Of a DNA stretch of 64,000 bases, positions 23,737 to 33,684 are shown piece after piece (the first letter of the stretch is position 1; each line of letters opens with the position of its first letter). The notes below the pieces were generated by a model. The model did no database searches, was not told the origin of the DNA, and saw nothing but the letters and a program-made list of their open reading frames with translations. This DNA is from Lachnospiraceae bacterium (GTDB taxonomy: Bacteria; Bacillota; Clostridia; Lachnospirales; Lachnospiraceae): assembly GCA_022652545.1 (NCBI GenBank), contig JALCRM010000002.1, forward strand, positions 248,001-312,000, read 5' to 3'. A program made the translations under genes and the position numbers.

Positions 23737-26419
23737 TATCAGTGGAAAGAAGCTGTTTCCGGAACGGATTCCTTTCAATCTCTTCCAAATGATCATCATT
23801 ATTCTGGCTGTAATCTTCATCTTCATAGGCACCGGCAGTAGCATACATGCAGAGGGGAACGAAACGGCAGGGATACAGACGATCGGTTCAGACCATGGAG
23901 CTTACACTGAACCGGATGTTTTGTTACTCAGTCGGCAACTCCTTATTCCTGCCGGTATTATCATTGCGCTGCTTCTTTTTGCGCATCTGCTTACCGTCCG
24001 GAGTGAAAAAAAGCTGAAGGCTCTGCAGCGGGAATTGAAAAGCAGCAAGGAACTGTTTATGACAGCCGCTAATTCAGCTGACCTTGTCATTTGGGAATAT
24101 GACCCCAAGAGTCATGAGATCGTCATGTCATTTGACAGTGATTTTACAAAATATGTGTGCAAAGAACGCGGCTTTCCGCAGATCCTTGAAAGGGGTCCCG
24201 AAATACAGGCGTCCATTATTGATGAACAGGACAGACCTGTTTTACTTGAAATGTATCGTAAACTGGATGAAGGTGCAGAACAGGCAAGCTGTGAGTACGG
24301 CTTCCCATGGTCCGGTCTTCACTGCTACAGGCGGGTAATGGCACAGACCGTGCATGATGAAAAAAGCGGACGTCGGAAGATCGTCTGCATATCCGAGGAC
24401 ATTACCGCGGAACGGCGTATGCAGGCACTCTATGAAAAGGAGTTGCAGTATCTTCATCAGTCCAATGATGCCACACTGACATCGAAAGGGCACCATGACC
24501 TGACAGACGGAAAAGTTCTGGAATATACCCTTCTGAACGATATAAATACCATCATACCGAAAAATATTACATATGATGAAATGCTGCAGGGGTCCCTCTC
24601 CATTATGGACAGAGAAGAGGACAGAAAGGCCTGCAGGGAACTGCTGGACAGGAATGCTTTGATTCAGAAATGCCATGACGGAGAACGGCATTTTACATTT
24701 CGCTTCAGACGATCAAAACAGGGAATGGCGCCCGGATGGGCGGAAATTCAGTGTAATACATTTCCGGCACCTTCCACCGGTCATATTGAATGCTTTATCT
24801 ATACCTATGACATGACGGAACAGGAACTGAAAAAACAGATCATTTCAAAACTGGTCGATTTCGGGTATGAGAATATCGGCTTTATCTATCCTGATACATT
24901 TGCAGCTACGGCCTATCTGCTGAATGAGCCAGGTGCGGGACAACAGCGCATCGGCATCATGAATTACGATGAGATGCTCCGTTATGTATTATCGAAGAGC
25001 AGTATTTCAGAACCTCAGCAGAAACTGTTTGATGCCATATGTATTGAGACAGTGACGAAAAGGCTTGCTTCAGCGACGACCTATTTATATCCTTTTTCGC
25101 TCAAGTCACGAGACCAGAAAGATGAAAGAAAACAGTTCGCTTTTTCCTGGCTGGATGAGAAGCACGATACCATATTTTTCTGCATGAGCGATATCACGGC
25201 CCAGTATGAATTCGCGCAGATGCAGATCCGTGAACTCAGTGCTGCAAAGCTGGCTGCAGACCAGGCTAACGAAGCAAAATCGGCATTCCTTTCCACTATG
25301 AGCCATGATCTGCGGACGCCGCTTAACGGGATTCTCGGTTTTACCGATATTGCACTCAGAGAAAATGACCCGGCGCGAAAACAGGAGTATCTGGAAAAGA
25401 TAAGGCTTTCAGGAGACTTACTGCTCAGTCTTGTAAACGATACGCTGGACCTGTCCCGGATCGAAAGCGGCAAGATGACGCTGGAACCGGAGAAGATCGA
25501 CAGCCGTGATTTTGCTAGGTCTGTTCTGGCGGCAGTTGTGCCTACAGCAAAACAGAAGAATATCCGTCTTCTCGCAGAACCGGACCATTTTCCGGGCGGG
25601 ACAATCTATGCAGACCGTCTGAAACTTCAGAAAATCGTTTTAAATCTCCTTTCCAACGCAGTCAAGTACACACCGGAGGGCGGAACCATACGGTTTTCCA
25701 TAGAAGCAGTCGATTCCGCATCGGACCATATGACGCGGCGCATTGTTGTGGCGGATAACGGAATCGGTATCAGCAGGGATTTCCTTGAAAACCTGTATGA
25801 ACCCTTTGCACAGGAACACCGTCCGGAGACTGCAAATATACAGGGAACCGGTCTCGGCCTGTCCATCGTAAAGAAGATAGTCGACCTGATGGGCGGCAAG
25901 ATCGAAGTTACCAGTGAGATAAACAAAGGAACAACTTTTGTGGTAGAACTGCCGTTGCAGTGCAGTGTAAGCAGTACTAAACAGCAGGAAGTGATCAGGG
26001 ATATGACTGCGGAACTTCGTGGAAAACATATCCTGCTTGTTGAAGATAACGCGATTAATATGGAGATCGCAGAACTTCTGCTGAAGGAGAAAGGAATTAT
26101 TGTCACTACAGCGGAAGACGGCCGGAAGGGCGTTGAAAAGTTCCTGCATTCTGCGGAAGGCTTTTTTGACGCTATTTTAATGGATATCCGCATGCCGGTC
26201 ATGGATGGTTATGAGGCAGTAAAAATAATCAGGACCAGCGGAAGAAGAGACGCTGATAAAATTGCCATTATTGCAATGACTGCTGAAGCTTTCGAGGAAG
26301 ATATTGTTCGGGCCAGGAGATCGGGGATGAATGATTATCTGGTGAAGCCGATTGACTCGGAAAAACTGATTGTTGCTTTAAGCAGTGCAATAAATAAAGA
26401 GACGGGAAAGGCATTATAA
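23720..26419 (+). CDS. Hybrid sensor histidine kinase/response regulator
   Basis: The 899-residue membrane protein has a first hydrophobic segment at about 18-37 and a second at about 70-90, which bracket a short extracytoplasmic stretch. Two or three PAS-like sensor regions follow up to residue 500. The HisKA site is H529 (STMSHDLRTPLNGILGF). Then come the ATPase N, G1 and G2 boxes (LLSNAVKYT, VADNGIGI, GTGLGLSI). A C-terminal receiver has its phosphoacceptor at D822 (ILMDIRMPVMDG). No HPt or output domain follows, so phosphotransfer to an unlinked partner is expected. GTG 23720 has CAGGAGG upstream. Confidence 0.94.
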   Translation: MKTGNDISGKKLFPERIPFNLFQMIIIILAVIFIFIGTGSSIHAEGNETAGIQTIGSDHGAYTEPDVLLLSRQLLIPAGIIIALLLFAHLLTVRSEKKLKALQRELKSSKELFMTAANSADLVIWEYDPKSHEIVMSFDSDFTKYVCKERGFPQILERGPEIQASIIDEQDRPVLLEMYRKLDEGAEQASCEYGFPWSGLHCYRRVMAQTVHDEKSGRRKIVCISEDITAERRMQALYEKELQYLHQSNDATLTSKGHHDLTDGKVLEYTLLNDINTIIPKNITYDEMLQGSLSIMDREEDRKACRELLDRNALIQKCHDGERHFTFRFRRSKQGMAPGWAEIQCNTFPAPSTGHIECFIYTYDMTEQELKKQIISKLVDFGYENIGFIYPDTFAATAYLLNEPGAGQQRIGIMNYDEMLRYVLSKSSISEPQQKLFDAICIETVTKRLASATTYLYPFSLKSRDQKDERKQFAFSWLDEKHDTIFFCMSDITAQYEFAQMQIRELSAAKLAADQANEAKSAFLSTMSHDLRTPLNGILGFTDIALRENDPARKQEYLEKIRLSGDLLLSLVNDTLDLSRIESGKMTLEPEKIDSRDFARSVLAAVVPTAKQKNIRLLAEPDHFPGGTIYADRLKLQKIVLNLLSNAVKYTPEGGTIRFSIEAVDSASDHMTRRIVVADNGIGISRDFLENLYEPFAQEHRPETANIQGTGLGLSIVKKIVDLMGGKIEVTSEINKGTTFVVELPLQCSVSSTKQQEVIRDMTAELRGKHILLVEDNAINMEIAELLLKEKGIIVTTAEDGRKGVEKFLHSAEGFFDAILMDIRMPVMDGYEAVKIIRTSGRRDADKIAIIAMTAEAFEEDIVRARRSGMNDYLVKPIDSEKLIVALSSAINKETGKAL

Positions 26420-26462
26420 TACGTCTTCATTTGTTACTTGATATCATAATGGCTCCGGAAAC

Positions 26463-26489
26463 AAAGCCCGGCAACAGATGCCGGGCTTT
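26463..26489 (+). terminator. Hairpin terminator of the TetR-kinase operon
   Basis: AAAGCCCGGC pairs with GCCGGGCTTT over 10 bp around a 7-base loop. The T-run is limited to the TTT within the stem, so termination is likely but not textbook. Confidence 0.75.
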
Positions 26490-26603
26490 CCGATGCTATA
26501 AGGCAGATGCTGATCCATAGCAGACGAAGCGGAGAATTTTACAGGGAATTGGTGGAAATTCACTATTTATATCCGGCAGTATCTGAGACAATAAAGCCGA
26601 AAA

Positions 26604-26647
26604 CAGACCACCTGATCATGAAAAGGATCATAATTCAGGCTGGTCTG
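26604..26647 (+). other. Leader hairpin before the GH3 gene
   Basis: CAGACCA (26604-26610) plus CCTGA (26611-26615) pairs with TCAGG (26635-26639) plus TGGTCTG (26641-26647), a 12-bp stem with one bulged C. It ends 32 bases before the GH3 start. No T-run follows. The rest of the 260-base gap after the kinase holds only the terminator; I see no clear promoter. Confidence 0.55.
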
Positions 26648-26679
26648 AATCGGAAGGCTCACCGGTGGAGAAGAAAACT

Positions 26680-29098
26680 ATGGAAAAGTATCTGGATGCA
26701 TCTTTATCGCCTGAAGAAAGGGCTGATGACCTGATTTCAAAAATGTCTCTTGAAGAATTACTGGGGCAGGTGCGGGGGTATATGCCGCGCAGTCGTAAGG
26801 ACAGCGGTGAATTGCTGAAGCAGCATCCGCATGGTGTCGGCCAGATCAGCATGCTGCTCGCAAGAATGTGCGACAGTGCGGATGAAGTTGCAAAGATCCA
26901 GCGGGATCTGCAGAAAAAGGTCATGTCGGCGTCTGAACATCACATTCCGGCTGTTTTTCATATGGAAGGTCTGTGCGGAGCACAGATTACAGGAGATCTG
27001 AGCCTGCCGTCCGGTCTTATGAGAGGCGCATCCTTTGATCCTGAACTGGAAGAACGTCTCGGACAGGTCGTCAGTCGTCAGGAACTGGCCTGCGGTATAA
27101 CGCAGGTGCTGGCACCGGTCCTGGATGTGGCAAGAGATCCCAGGATGGGCAGGCATAATGAATCCGAAGGAGAGGATCCGACACTGATTGCAAGACTCGG
27201 CAGTGCCTTTACAAAGGGGGGTCCAGGGAAAGGTCATCGACGGCAGGAAAGCAGATGCCTGTGCAAAGCATTTTATGGGATTCCATGATACGGCAGGCGG
27301 AATTCACGGCGCGGCGAGTATCTGTCCGGAAAGAGAGCTGAAAGAGATTTATGGGAAGCCTTTTCAGGCAGCCATAGTGGCCGGCAAACTGAGAGGAATC
27401 ATGCCATGCTATGATTCCATCAATGGTGAGGCGGTTCATGGATCAAAGAAACTCCTCACAGAGGTTCTCAGGGGAGAAATGGGTTTTACCGGGCAGGTTA
27501 TTTCCGATTACTCGGGAGTTGCCAACATGCACAGGGCGCAGCGTCAGTTCGAGAATGATGCATCGGCCGGATATCATGCGCTTTGCGCCGGAGTGGATGT
27601 GGAGCTTCCGGATATGGATACCATGGGGGAAGAGTTTGCCGAACTGTTCAGAAACGGAAAAGGTGATCCGGCTGTTTTGAAAAAAGCGGTCCGCAGAGTC
27701 CTTACAGAGAAGTTCAGAATGGGTCTGTTCGAACATCCGTATGCCCTTACCGGAGAAGAACTTCACCGGGCATTTGACCTTACTGAGGCAGATCGTAAGC
27801 TTACGCTGCAAAGCGTAAGGGAAGGCATCGTCCTGCTGAAGAATGAGAATAAGGTACTTCCGATCACCGGGGAAACACACCGTATCCTGGTTATCGGCTC
27901 GCAGGCAGAGACAGCCAGAGGCTATTTCGGAGGGTATACGCACTATTCCATGTCGGAAGCGCTTCTGGCAGCTGTACAGACGATGGCAGGCGTTGACCAT
28001 GAAAACGGGGCGGACAGGGAAACGGAACGGATCCCCGGAACGCAGATCCAGCGTACGGATAACGATCCGAGGTTCGAAGAACTGCTCAAAAAACAAAAAC
28101 CGGGCATAAGGAGTTTTCTTGAAGAGGTCAGAAACAGGATATCATGGGCAGCGGTGGATTATGCTTTTGGCTACCATTTTGCAGGAAATGATGAATCTCA
28201 TTTTGCCGAAGCGCTTGCAAAAGCGGAAAGGGCAGATCTGGTCATCATGATGCTGGGCGGTAAAAACGGAATGTCCATGATCGCTTCCATGGGAGAAGGA
28301 ATCGACGGGGTGAATATTAATCTGCCGCCGGCACAGGAGAAACTGATCCGTCTGATCGGGGAGACGGGAAAACAGATCATAGGTATCCATGTGGATGGCA
28401 GACCCATCTCCAGTGATGCGGCAGACCGGTATTGTACAGCGATCCTTGAATGCTTTAATCCGTCGGAAGCGGGTTCGGAAGGGATCACTGACGTATTGAC
28501 CGGAAAGGTCAACCCATCGGGGAAGATGCCCGTTTCCGTTGCCAGATGTGCCGGGCAGATACCTGTATATTACAATCATCCCAGCGGTTCTTCGTGGGAT
28601 CAGGCTGCGTCCATCGGTTTTCAGGATTATGTGGATTGTTCACACAGACCACGTTATGATTTTGGATACGGGCTGTCCTATACAACTTTTGAATACACAG
28701 ATCTTTCAATATCGGATGTAAAATCAGGTCCGGCGGATGCCGTTAATATTTCTCTGAGGGTCAGGAACAGCGGAGACGCAGCGGGGGAAGAAACGGTACA
28801 GCTCTATTTCAGGGACGAGTATGCTTCCATGGTACGTCCGGTAAAGGAACTGGCGGGATTTCAGAGAATATATCTTGCGGCAGGCCAGGAAAAGGAGCTC
28901 ACATTTCGCATGTATATGAGTCAGACTGCTTTCCTGGATGAAGACGGCAACTGGAAGATCGAAGCCGGAGATATAACCCTGATGATAGGGTCCTCCAGTC
29001 AGGATATCCGCCTTTCAGCAAAAGTCAGGATAACGGATGATGCATGGATAGAAGGAAAGGACAGACGGTTCTGGGCGGAAAGCAGAATCAAACCATGA
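26680..29098 (+). pseudogene. GH3 beta-glycosidase gene with a +1 frameshift at a G6 tract
   Basis: Codons from ATG 26680 to about 27215 encode a GH3 N-terminal barrel (MSLEELLGQVRGYMP, then QVLAPVLDVARDPRMGRHNE). After the run of six G at 27216-27221 the frame breaks and closes at 27288. One base out of phase the protein continues exactly where it should, with GVQGKVIDGRKADACAKHF. The nucleophile Asp (27506-27508, VISDYSG), the alpha/beta sandwich and a C-terminal fibronectin-III-like domain (VRNSGDAAGEETVQLYF) follow. Removing one G would give about 805 residues. It could be a mutation, a phase-variable tract or a sequencing error. Confidence 0.88.
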
Positions 29099-29111
29099 TA
29101 GGAAAACCGCG

Positions 29112-29831
29112 TTACAGAACGGTTCTGCTGTTTCTTCTGAATACATTTGCCGGCATGCCGGTTTCTTTTTTAAATACCCGGCAGAAATAATTATAATCAT
29201 TGAAACCGACCTGGTCCGATATCTCGCGAACGGAAAGGTCGGTTTTGCTTAGCGTATCCTTGGCCTTTTCCAGTCTTACAAAATTGATGTATTTCGATAC
29301 GGACATATGTACATAAGTGTGAAATTGCTGATAGGCAGTCGTTTTTCCGACACCGGATAAAAATTTGTCGATCACCGTTTCTGCAGTCAGGTCAGGCGTG
29401 TCGCTCAGCGCGTTATAGATCAGATGATAAAAATTATCAATATACTTCTGCTCCTCCATACCATTCAGGAGAGAGCCTGAAACATGTTCTCCCAGCCATA
29501 TCAGCAGCATGCTGGCTGCTCTGATCGCGTCGTTGCTTCTGTCAGTCAGGCTGCGGTCGATCAGTAGAAACCCCAGAATGTTGCGCGTTTTATCATAAAC
29601 AGGGCAGCAGGCGATCAGTCCGTTCGGACCAGCCCAGAAAATGGTCGATTTTGCTGCGCGGCATTTTTTTATAACGTCATGATACAAATCAGCTGAAGGA
29701 AATTTTTTGCCAACCGGATAATACAGCGCGGGAGTTTTTCCCTCTGTATAGATCAGCACAGGGATGTGTGTTGCAAGTTCAAAATTCCGGACATCCGCAA
29801 ATTGACTCTCATTGGAAAAATTTTCTTCCAT
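29112..29831 (-). CDS. AraC-family transcriptional regulator of the glycan locus
   Basis: The 239-residue protein ends in two helix-turn-helix motifs of the AraC type (LSVREISDQVGFNDYNYFCR then VFKKETGMPANVFRR). The N-terminal half looks like a small-molecule or PocR/GAF-like sensor (TIFWAGPNGLIACCPVYD), not a cupin. It is transcribed divergently from the GPH transporter and its downstream hydrolase genes, the classic placement for a local activator. The 175-base divergent gap (29832-30006) is AT-rich and must hold both promoters; I could not pick a clear operator in it. Confidence 0.92.
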   Translation of the reverse strand: MEENFSNESQFADVRNFELATHIPVLIYTEGKTPALYYPVGKKFPSADLYHDVIKKCRAAKSTIFWAGPNGLIACCPVYDKTRNILGFLLIDRSLTDRSNDAIRAASMLLIWLGEHVSGSLLNGMEEQKYIDNFYHLIYNALSDTPDLTAETVIDKFLSGVGKTTAYQQFHTYVHMSVSKYINFVRLEKAKDTLSKTDLSVREISDQVGFNDYNYFCRVFKKETGMPANVFRRNSRTVL

Positions 29832-30006
29832 ACCGGCTTTCCCGAATCCTTTTGCTGACCGGAAAATTTTACAGCAACCAGGAAATTATGTACTATTTTG
29901 CCTTCTTTCTGAATTATACAATATTTTCAGATCCGGGGGAAACAGAGCTTGTTTTATGTGAATATTGTTGATTGTCAGCAGGATGCGGAAGGCGAAAGGG
30001 GTAGAA

Positions 30007-31398
30007 ATGGAAAAAGGGAAGAATATCGATAATGAGAAAAAAATCGGGCCGGTTAAGTTCTTTGCCTGGAATCTGCGGGGTGTTTCGACCGGAGTATGCC
30101 TCATGGTCATGGGCTATCTGAGCATTTACTGCACAAATACGCTGGGACTCAACATTGCGGTGGTATCCATGCTGCTTGTGGTCAGCAAGGTCATCGATGC
30201 CTTTACAGACCTCATTGCAGGACTCCTGGTCGACAAGACCAATACAAAGATCGGACGCGGAAGGCCCTACGAACTCTCGATCATCGGTCTGTGGGTCTGC
30301 ACGTACCTGCTGTTTTCGGTACCGGAAAGCTGGTCAATGACAGTCAAGTATATCTGGGTTCTTCTGATGTACATTTTCGTGAATGCGGTATTCTTTACAT
30401 TGCTCAATGCCAATGTGACTGCCTATACAGTGAGGGCATTCAAATACCACGAACAGTATGTCAAACTTTCAACACTTGGATTTGTCGTTCCCATGGTAGG
30501 TGTTGCGGTATTCAACGTTATCTTCCCGACGCTTGTGGGGAGAATAGCGACGAGCCAGGCAGGCTGGTCCAGACTGATCGGGATCACCGCCATCTTTATG
30601 ACAGCACTCGGACTGCTGCGTTTTATCTTCGTGCCGGAAACCAATAAAGAAATTACGGAAGCCGAACAGGAGAAAGAAAAGGTCACCCTGAAGGATGTCG
30701 GTATTCTGTTCAAAAACGACAAGTACATATTCGCACTTGCACTGGTACAGCTGGTGCTGAATTTCACAACGAACCTGGGTGTTACAACCTATTACTTTAC
30801 CTATATAGTCGGAGACATTTCCAAACAGTCGATACTGGCGCTTGTCTCGCTGGTATCCCTGCCGCTGGCATTTGTCATTCCGCAGCTTCTGAAGAAAACG
30901 TCTGTCGTGAAAGTGATCATTCTGGGAAATATTCTGAGTATTACTGCCGGTGTGATCAATTTCATAGCGGGAAGCAACGTAGTTCTTCTGAGCATTGCCG
31001 GTTTTCTCGGAGGGATCGGAACGGTGCCCTGTTCCATGCTGCCGATGCTGCTGATTATTGACTGTGCGGATTACAACGAATATATCGGAATTCAGAGAAT
31101 GGAAGGTACCCTTTCAGCAGTAAACGGATTTGCCGGGAAGGTGGGTGCTGCGGCAGCGACAGCGGTGACAGGACTTCTTCTGGCTGCCGCGGGATTTGTT
31201 TCTTCGACGCAGGGCGCGGCGACAATGCAGCCGGGCAGCGCACTGTGGATGATCCGTGCTCTTTACAGCATTGTTCCTGCGGTGCTCTGGGTAATTACGG
31301 CATTGACCATGATGTCTTATAAACTGGAAAAGAAAATGCCGGAGATCCGCAGTACGCTGGAAGAAAGAAGAGCACAGGCAAAGTCGCAGGAAGTATGA
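30007..31398 (+). CDS. GPH-family (glycoside-pentoside-hexuronide) cation symporter
   Basis: The 463-residue protein has about 12 membrane helices and the MelB/XynB-like signature at the first cytoplasmic loop (ITDLIAGLLVDKTNTKIGRGRPY-type; seen as DKTNTKIGRGRPYELS). IDCADYNEYIGIQRMEG in the second half is the matching repeat. It likely brings xylosides or other short glycosides in with protons or sodium. ATG 30007 is favoured over ATG 29965. It heads a plus-strand operon of hydrolases extending to 40000 and is probably the uptake route for their substrates. Confidence 0.94.
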   Translation: MEKGKNIDNEKKIGPVKFFAWNLRGVSTGVCLMVMGYLSIYCTNTLGLNIAVVSMLLVVSKVIDAFTDLIAGLLVDKTNTKIGRGRPYELSIIGLWVCTYLLFSVPESWSMTVKYIWVLLMYIFVNAVFFTLLNANVTAYTVRAFKYHEQYVKLSTLGFVVPMVGVAVFNVIFPTLVGRIATSQAGWSRLIGITAIFMTALGLLRFIFVPETNKEITEAEQEKEKVTLKDVGILFKNDKYIFALALVQLVLNFTTNLGVTTYYFTYIVGDISKQSILALVSLVSLPLAFVIPQLLKKTSVVKVIILGNILSITAGVINFIAGSNVVLLSIAGFLGGIGTVPCSMLPMLLIIDCADYNEYIGIQRMEGTLSAVNGFAGKVGAAAATAVTGLLLAAAGFVSSTQGAATMQPGSALWMIRALYSIVPAVLWVITALTMMSYKLEKKMPEIRSTLEERRAQAKSQEV

Positions 31399-31431
31399 GA
31401 TTCATTTCCGGGCAACCGGAAGGGAGCGGAA

Positions 31432-33552
31432 ATGACAGCAGAGAAATACTATGATCCGGCAGACGATACCGAATTCACCGAACCTTTCACAGATATTGAT
31501 GAGGTCAGAGAGTCCTCCGGTATCCGGTTCAGATATTTTCATGGGGCTTTTAGAAATACGTCACTTAAATTCTCATTCTGTTTTCCTGAAAAAAAAGAAG
31601 ATTTCAAAGGCAGATTCTTCCAGTATCTGTCGCCGTTTCCCGGCCCCGATGAAGAAACGGCATCCCTTGGAAAAACAGGGGCTGACGATATGGTGGCCTT
31701 TGCGGTCGGACATGGTGCGGCGTTTGTTGAGAGCAACATGGCTTCCGCACAGGCATTCGGTAATTCCGCGGACTGCACGCAGAAGTATCGTTCCAGTGCA
31801 TGCACGGCCATGTACTGCCGCAGGATCGCCAGAGAAAAGCTTGGATATGAAGGCCATGTATTTGGTTATGTCTATGGCGGATCCGGAGGCGCTTATAAAA
31901 CGTTTTCATGTATTGAACAGACAAAGGTCTGGGAGGGAGCAGTACCGGTCGTTCCGGGCTGCCCGGCAGCACTTCCCAATGTGATCTTTGTAAGGGCACA
32001 TGCACTCAGGATACTGCGCCACCGGATGGACGATATCATCGAGGCAGTACGTGCCGGAAGTTTGAACGGCATAGAAGATCATATGGACCAGGAGGAAAAG
32101 GAAGCGTTTCATGAAGTTACGGCGATGGGCTATCCGCCGGAAGCCTGGCGTCATTATACAGATGGAGGAGACGGTTCCCTGGCAGTTCTGGCACCGGGGA
32201 TTAAGGCATCCGATCCGACGTACTTTACGGATTTCTGGGAAAAGGAAGGCTATCTGGGGGCTGTCCGGGGAGGATCCGCGCAGCGCGACAGGATCAGTGT
32301 CCATACCACGATCCGTGAGATCTGTCTCTCGTCGGATGATGATGAGTTTGCTGCGGCACAGAAAACAGGACTTTCCGTCGGGACGGCAGATGATGGAAGG
32401 AACGGAGTGGCATCTGCGTGGAAGAAAAAAATAGCGGAAGCGGATCCGGGCCATCCTTATATCACAGTCGATGCAGATCTTGGTAAGGATCCATATGATT
32501 CCGGACTTACAGTGACGGTGGAAAGCGGAAGCCAGGCAGGAAAGACGCTCCATATTGCCGTTGTGCATAAAGGGAGGCTGTATGTGGGACCGGGATTCCT
32601 TACGGCGGACGGAAAGGACGTGATCCCGCAGCTTAAAGTCGGAGACAGTGTCTTTCTTGACAACAGCGACTACATCGCGATCCAGACCTATCACCGGCAT
32701 CAGGTGCCGAACGCGGAATACAAGGTATGGGATCAGTTCCGTGACGGCAATGGATGGCCGGAATATCCGCAGCGGGAGAAGCTTCTGTGTTACGGCTTTG
32801 CAAAGAGCGGTGCCGGAAGTCTGCAGAACGGCAGACCGACGTGCAAAGTGATTTCCATGGCATCTCTTGCCGATGACAGTGCATTCCCGTGGATGGCAGA
32901 CTGGTACGCACAGAAGGTAAGCGAAAACTACGGTGAGAAAGCAGGAGATCTGTACCGCCTCTGGTACAATGAGCATTCTTTTCATGGCTATACAGACCCG
33001 GGATGGATCGATGTCGTAACGTATCTTCCGCAGCTGTATCAGGCGCTTCTGGACGTGGCCGACTGGGCCGAAAAAGGGATCGTACCATCTCCGGGCACGA
33101 AACATGAGATCGAAGACGGTCAGGTCATGATCCCGGCACGGGCCGGCGGCAGAGGCGGGATCCAGCCTTCGATCGAACTGACGGCAAACGGAAAAAAGCG
33201 AGCGGAAGTCAAAGCAGGTGAAACCGTCTGCTTCAGGGCAGAGTGCGAGCTGCCGGCCGGCACCGGAAGGTTTACAGGCGCCGATTTATCTTTTGATATG
33301 GATCCTTCGTATCCTGTCCATCTGCAGGTAAAAACAGGGATCCCGGAAAATATTGCCGCACAGGGATCTCCTGAAAATGGTGTATACATTTCCGCTGACG
33401 GAGAAAAGGCATTGATCTGCAGCAGGGCAAAATATGAGAAACCCGGGACATTCTATGCATATGCCAGGATCAGGGCACAGAGACAGGGCAAGGCTGATGA
33501 TCTGTTTACAACGATCATGAATATCAGTGAAGCAAGGATCGTTGTCGGATGA
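31432..33552 (+). CDS. Unassigned 706-residue serine-hydrolase-like protein
   Basis: I do not recognise this family with certainty. The strongest motif is HVFGYVYGGSGGAYKTFSCIE, of which GGSGG with S151 looks like an alpha/beta-hydrolase nucleophile elbow (GxSxG). The run that follows, VWEGAVPVVPGCPAALPN, resembles the segment after the nucleophile in tannase/feruloyl-esterase-like enzymes. The middle is rich in acidic and aromatic residues. The last roughly 120 residues (from IQPSIELTANGKKRAEVKAG) look like a beta-sandwich domain. No signal peptide is present. It lies 33 bases after the GPH symporter in a glycan operon, so removal of an ester from imported oligosaccharides is a reasonable but unproven role. 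Confidence 0.6.
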   Translation: MTAEKYYDPADDTEFTEPFTDIDEVRESSGIRFRYFHGAFRNTSLKFSFCFPEKKEDFKGRFFQYLSPFPGPDEETASLGKTGADDMVAFAVGHGAAFVESNMASAQAFGNSADCTQKYRSSACTAMYCRRIAREKLGYEGHVFGYVYGGSGGAYKTFSCIEQTKVWEGAVPVVPGCPAALPNVIFVRAHALRILRHRMDDIIEAVRAGSLNGIEDHMDQEEKEAFHEVTAMGYPPEAWRHYTDGGDGSLAVLAPGIKASDPTYFTDFWEKEGYLGAVRGGSAQRDRISVHTTIREICLSSDDDEFAAAQKTGLSVGTADDGRNGVASAWKKKIAEADPGHPYITVDADLGKDPYDSGLTVTVESGSQAGKTLHIAVVHKGRLYVGPGFLTADGKDVIPQLKVGDSVFLDNSDYIAIQTYHRHQVPNAEYKVWDQFRDGNGWPEYPQREKLLCYGFAKSGAGSLQNGRPTCKVISMASLADDSAFPWMADWYAQKVSENYGEKAGDLYRLWYNEHSFHGYTDPGWIDVVTYLPQLYQALLDVADWAEKGIVPSPGTKHEIEDGQVMIPARAGGRGGIQPSIELTANGKKRAEVKAGETVCFRAECELPAGTGRFTGADLSFDMDPSYPVHLQVKTGIPENIAAQGSPENGVYISADGEKALICSRAKYEKPGTFYAYARIRAQRQGKADDLFTTIMNISEARIVVG

Positions 33553-33664
33553 GGTACGGATTTCCGAAGATCGCCATGCTGCTTTCGATGTCGGTGCCGG
33601 TCGGACTTTCCTTCCTGCATAAGCATTTTGTAGAGGGATCGTGATCGGCGGCATGATAGGCTGA
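33549..33664 (+). pseudogene. C-terminal remnant of a MalG-type ABC permease
   Basis: In the 132-base gap between two hydrolase genes the frame from 33549 reads KIAMLLSMSVPVGLSFLHKH then FVEG. After one missing base it continues IVIGGMIG and stops at 33662-33664. Intact MalG permeases in this window end in the same style (QKQIVSGIVNGAVKE at 11598-12428, GQKYIVGGISAGAVKG at 51729-52553). The last helix and tail therefore probably survive from a deleted ABC permease. The match is short, so confidence is moderate. Confidence 0.5.
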
Positions 33665-33684
33665 ATGATAAGGAGTAGTATGAA

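Noticed and set aside
26507-26734. Small open frame between the kinase and GH3 genes
   Set aside because: No ribosome binding site, composition unlike a protein, and it overlaps the leader hairpin and the GH3 start.
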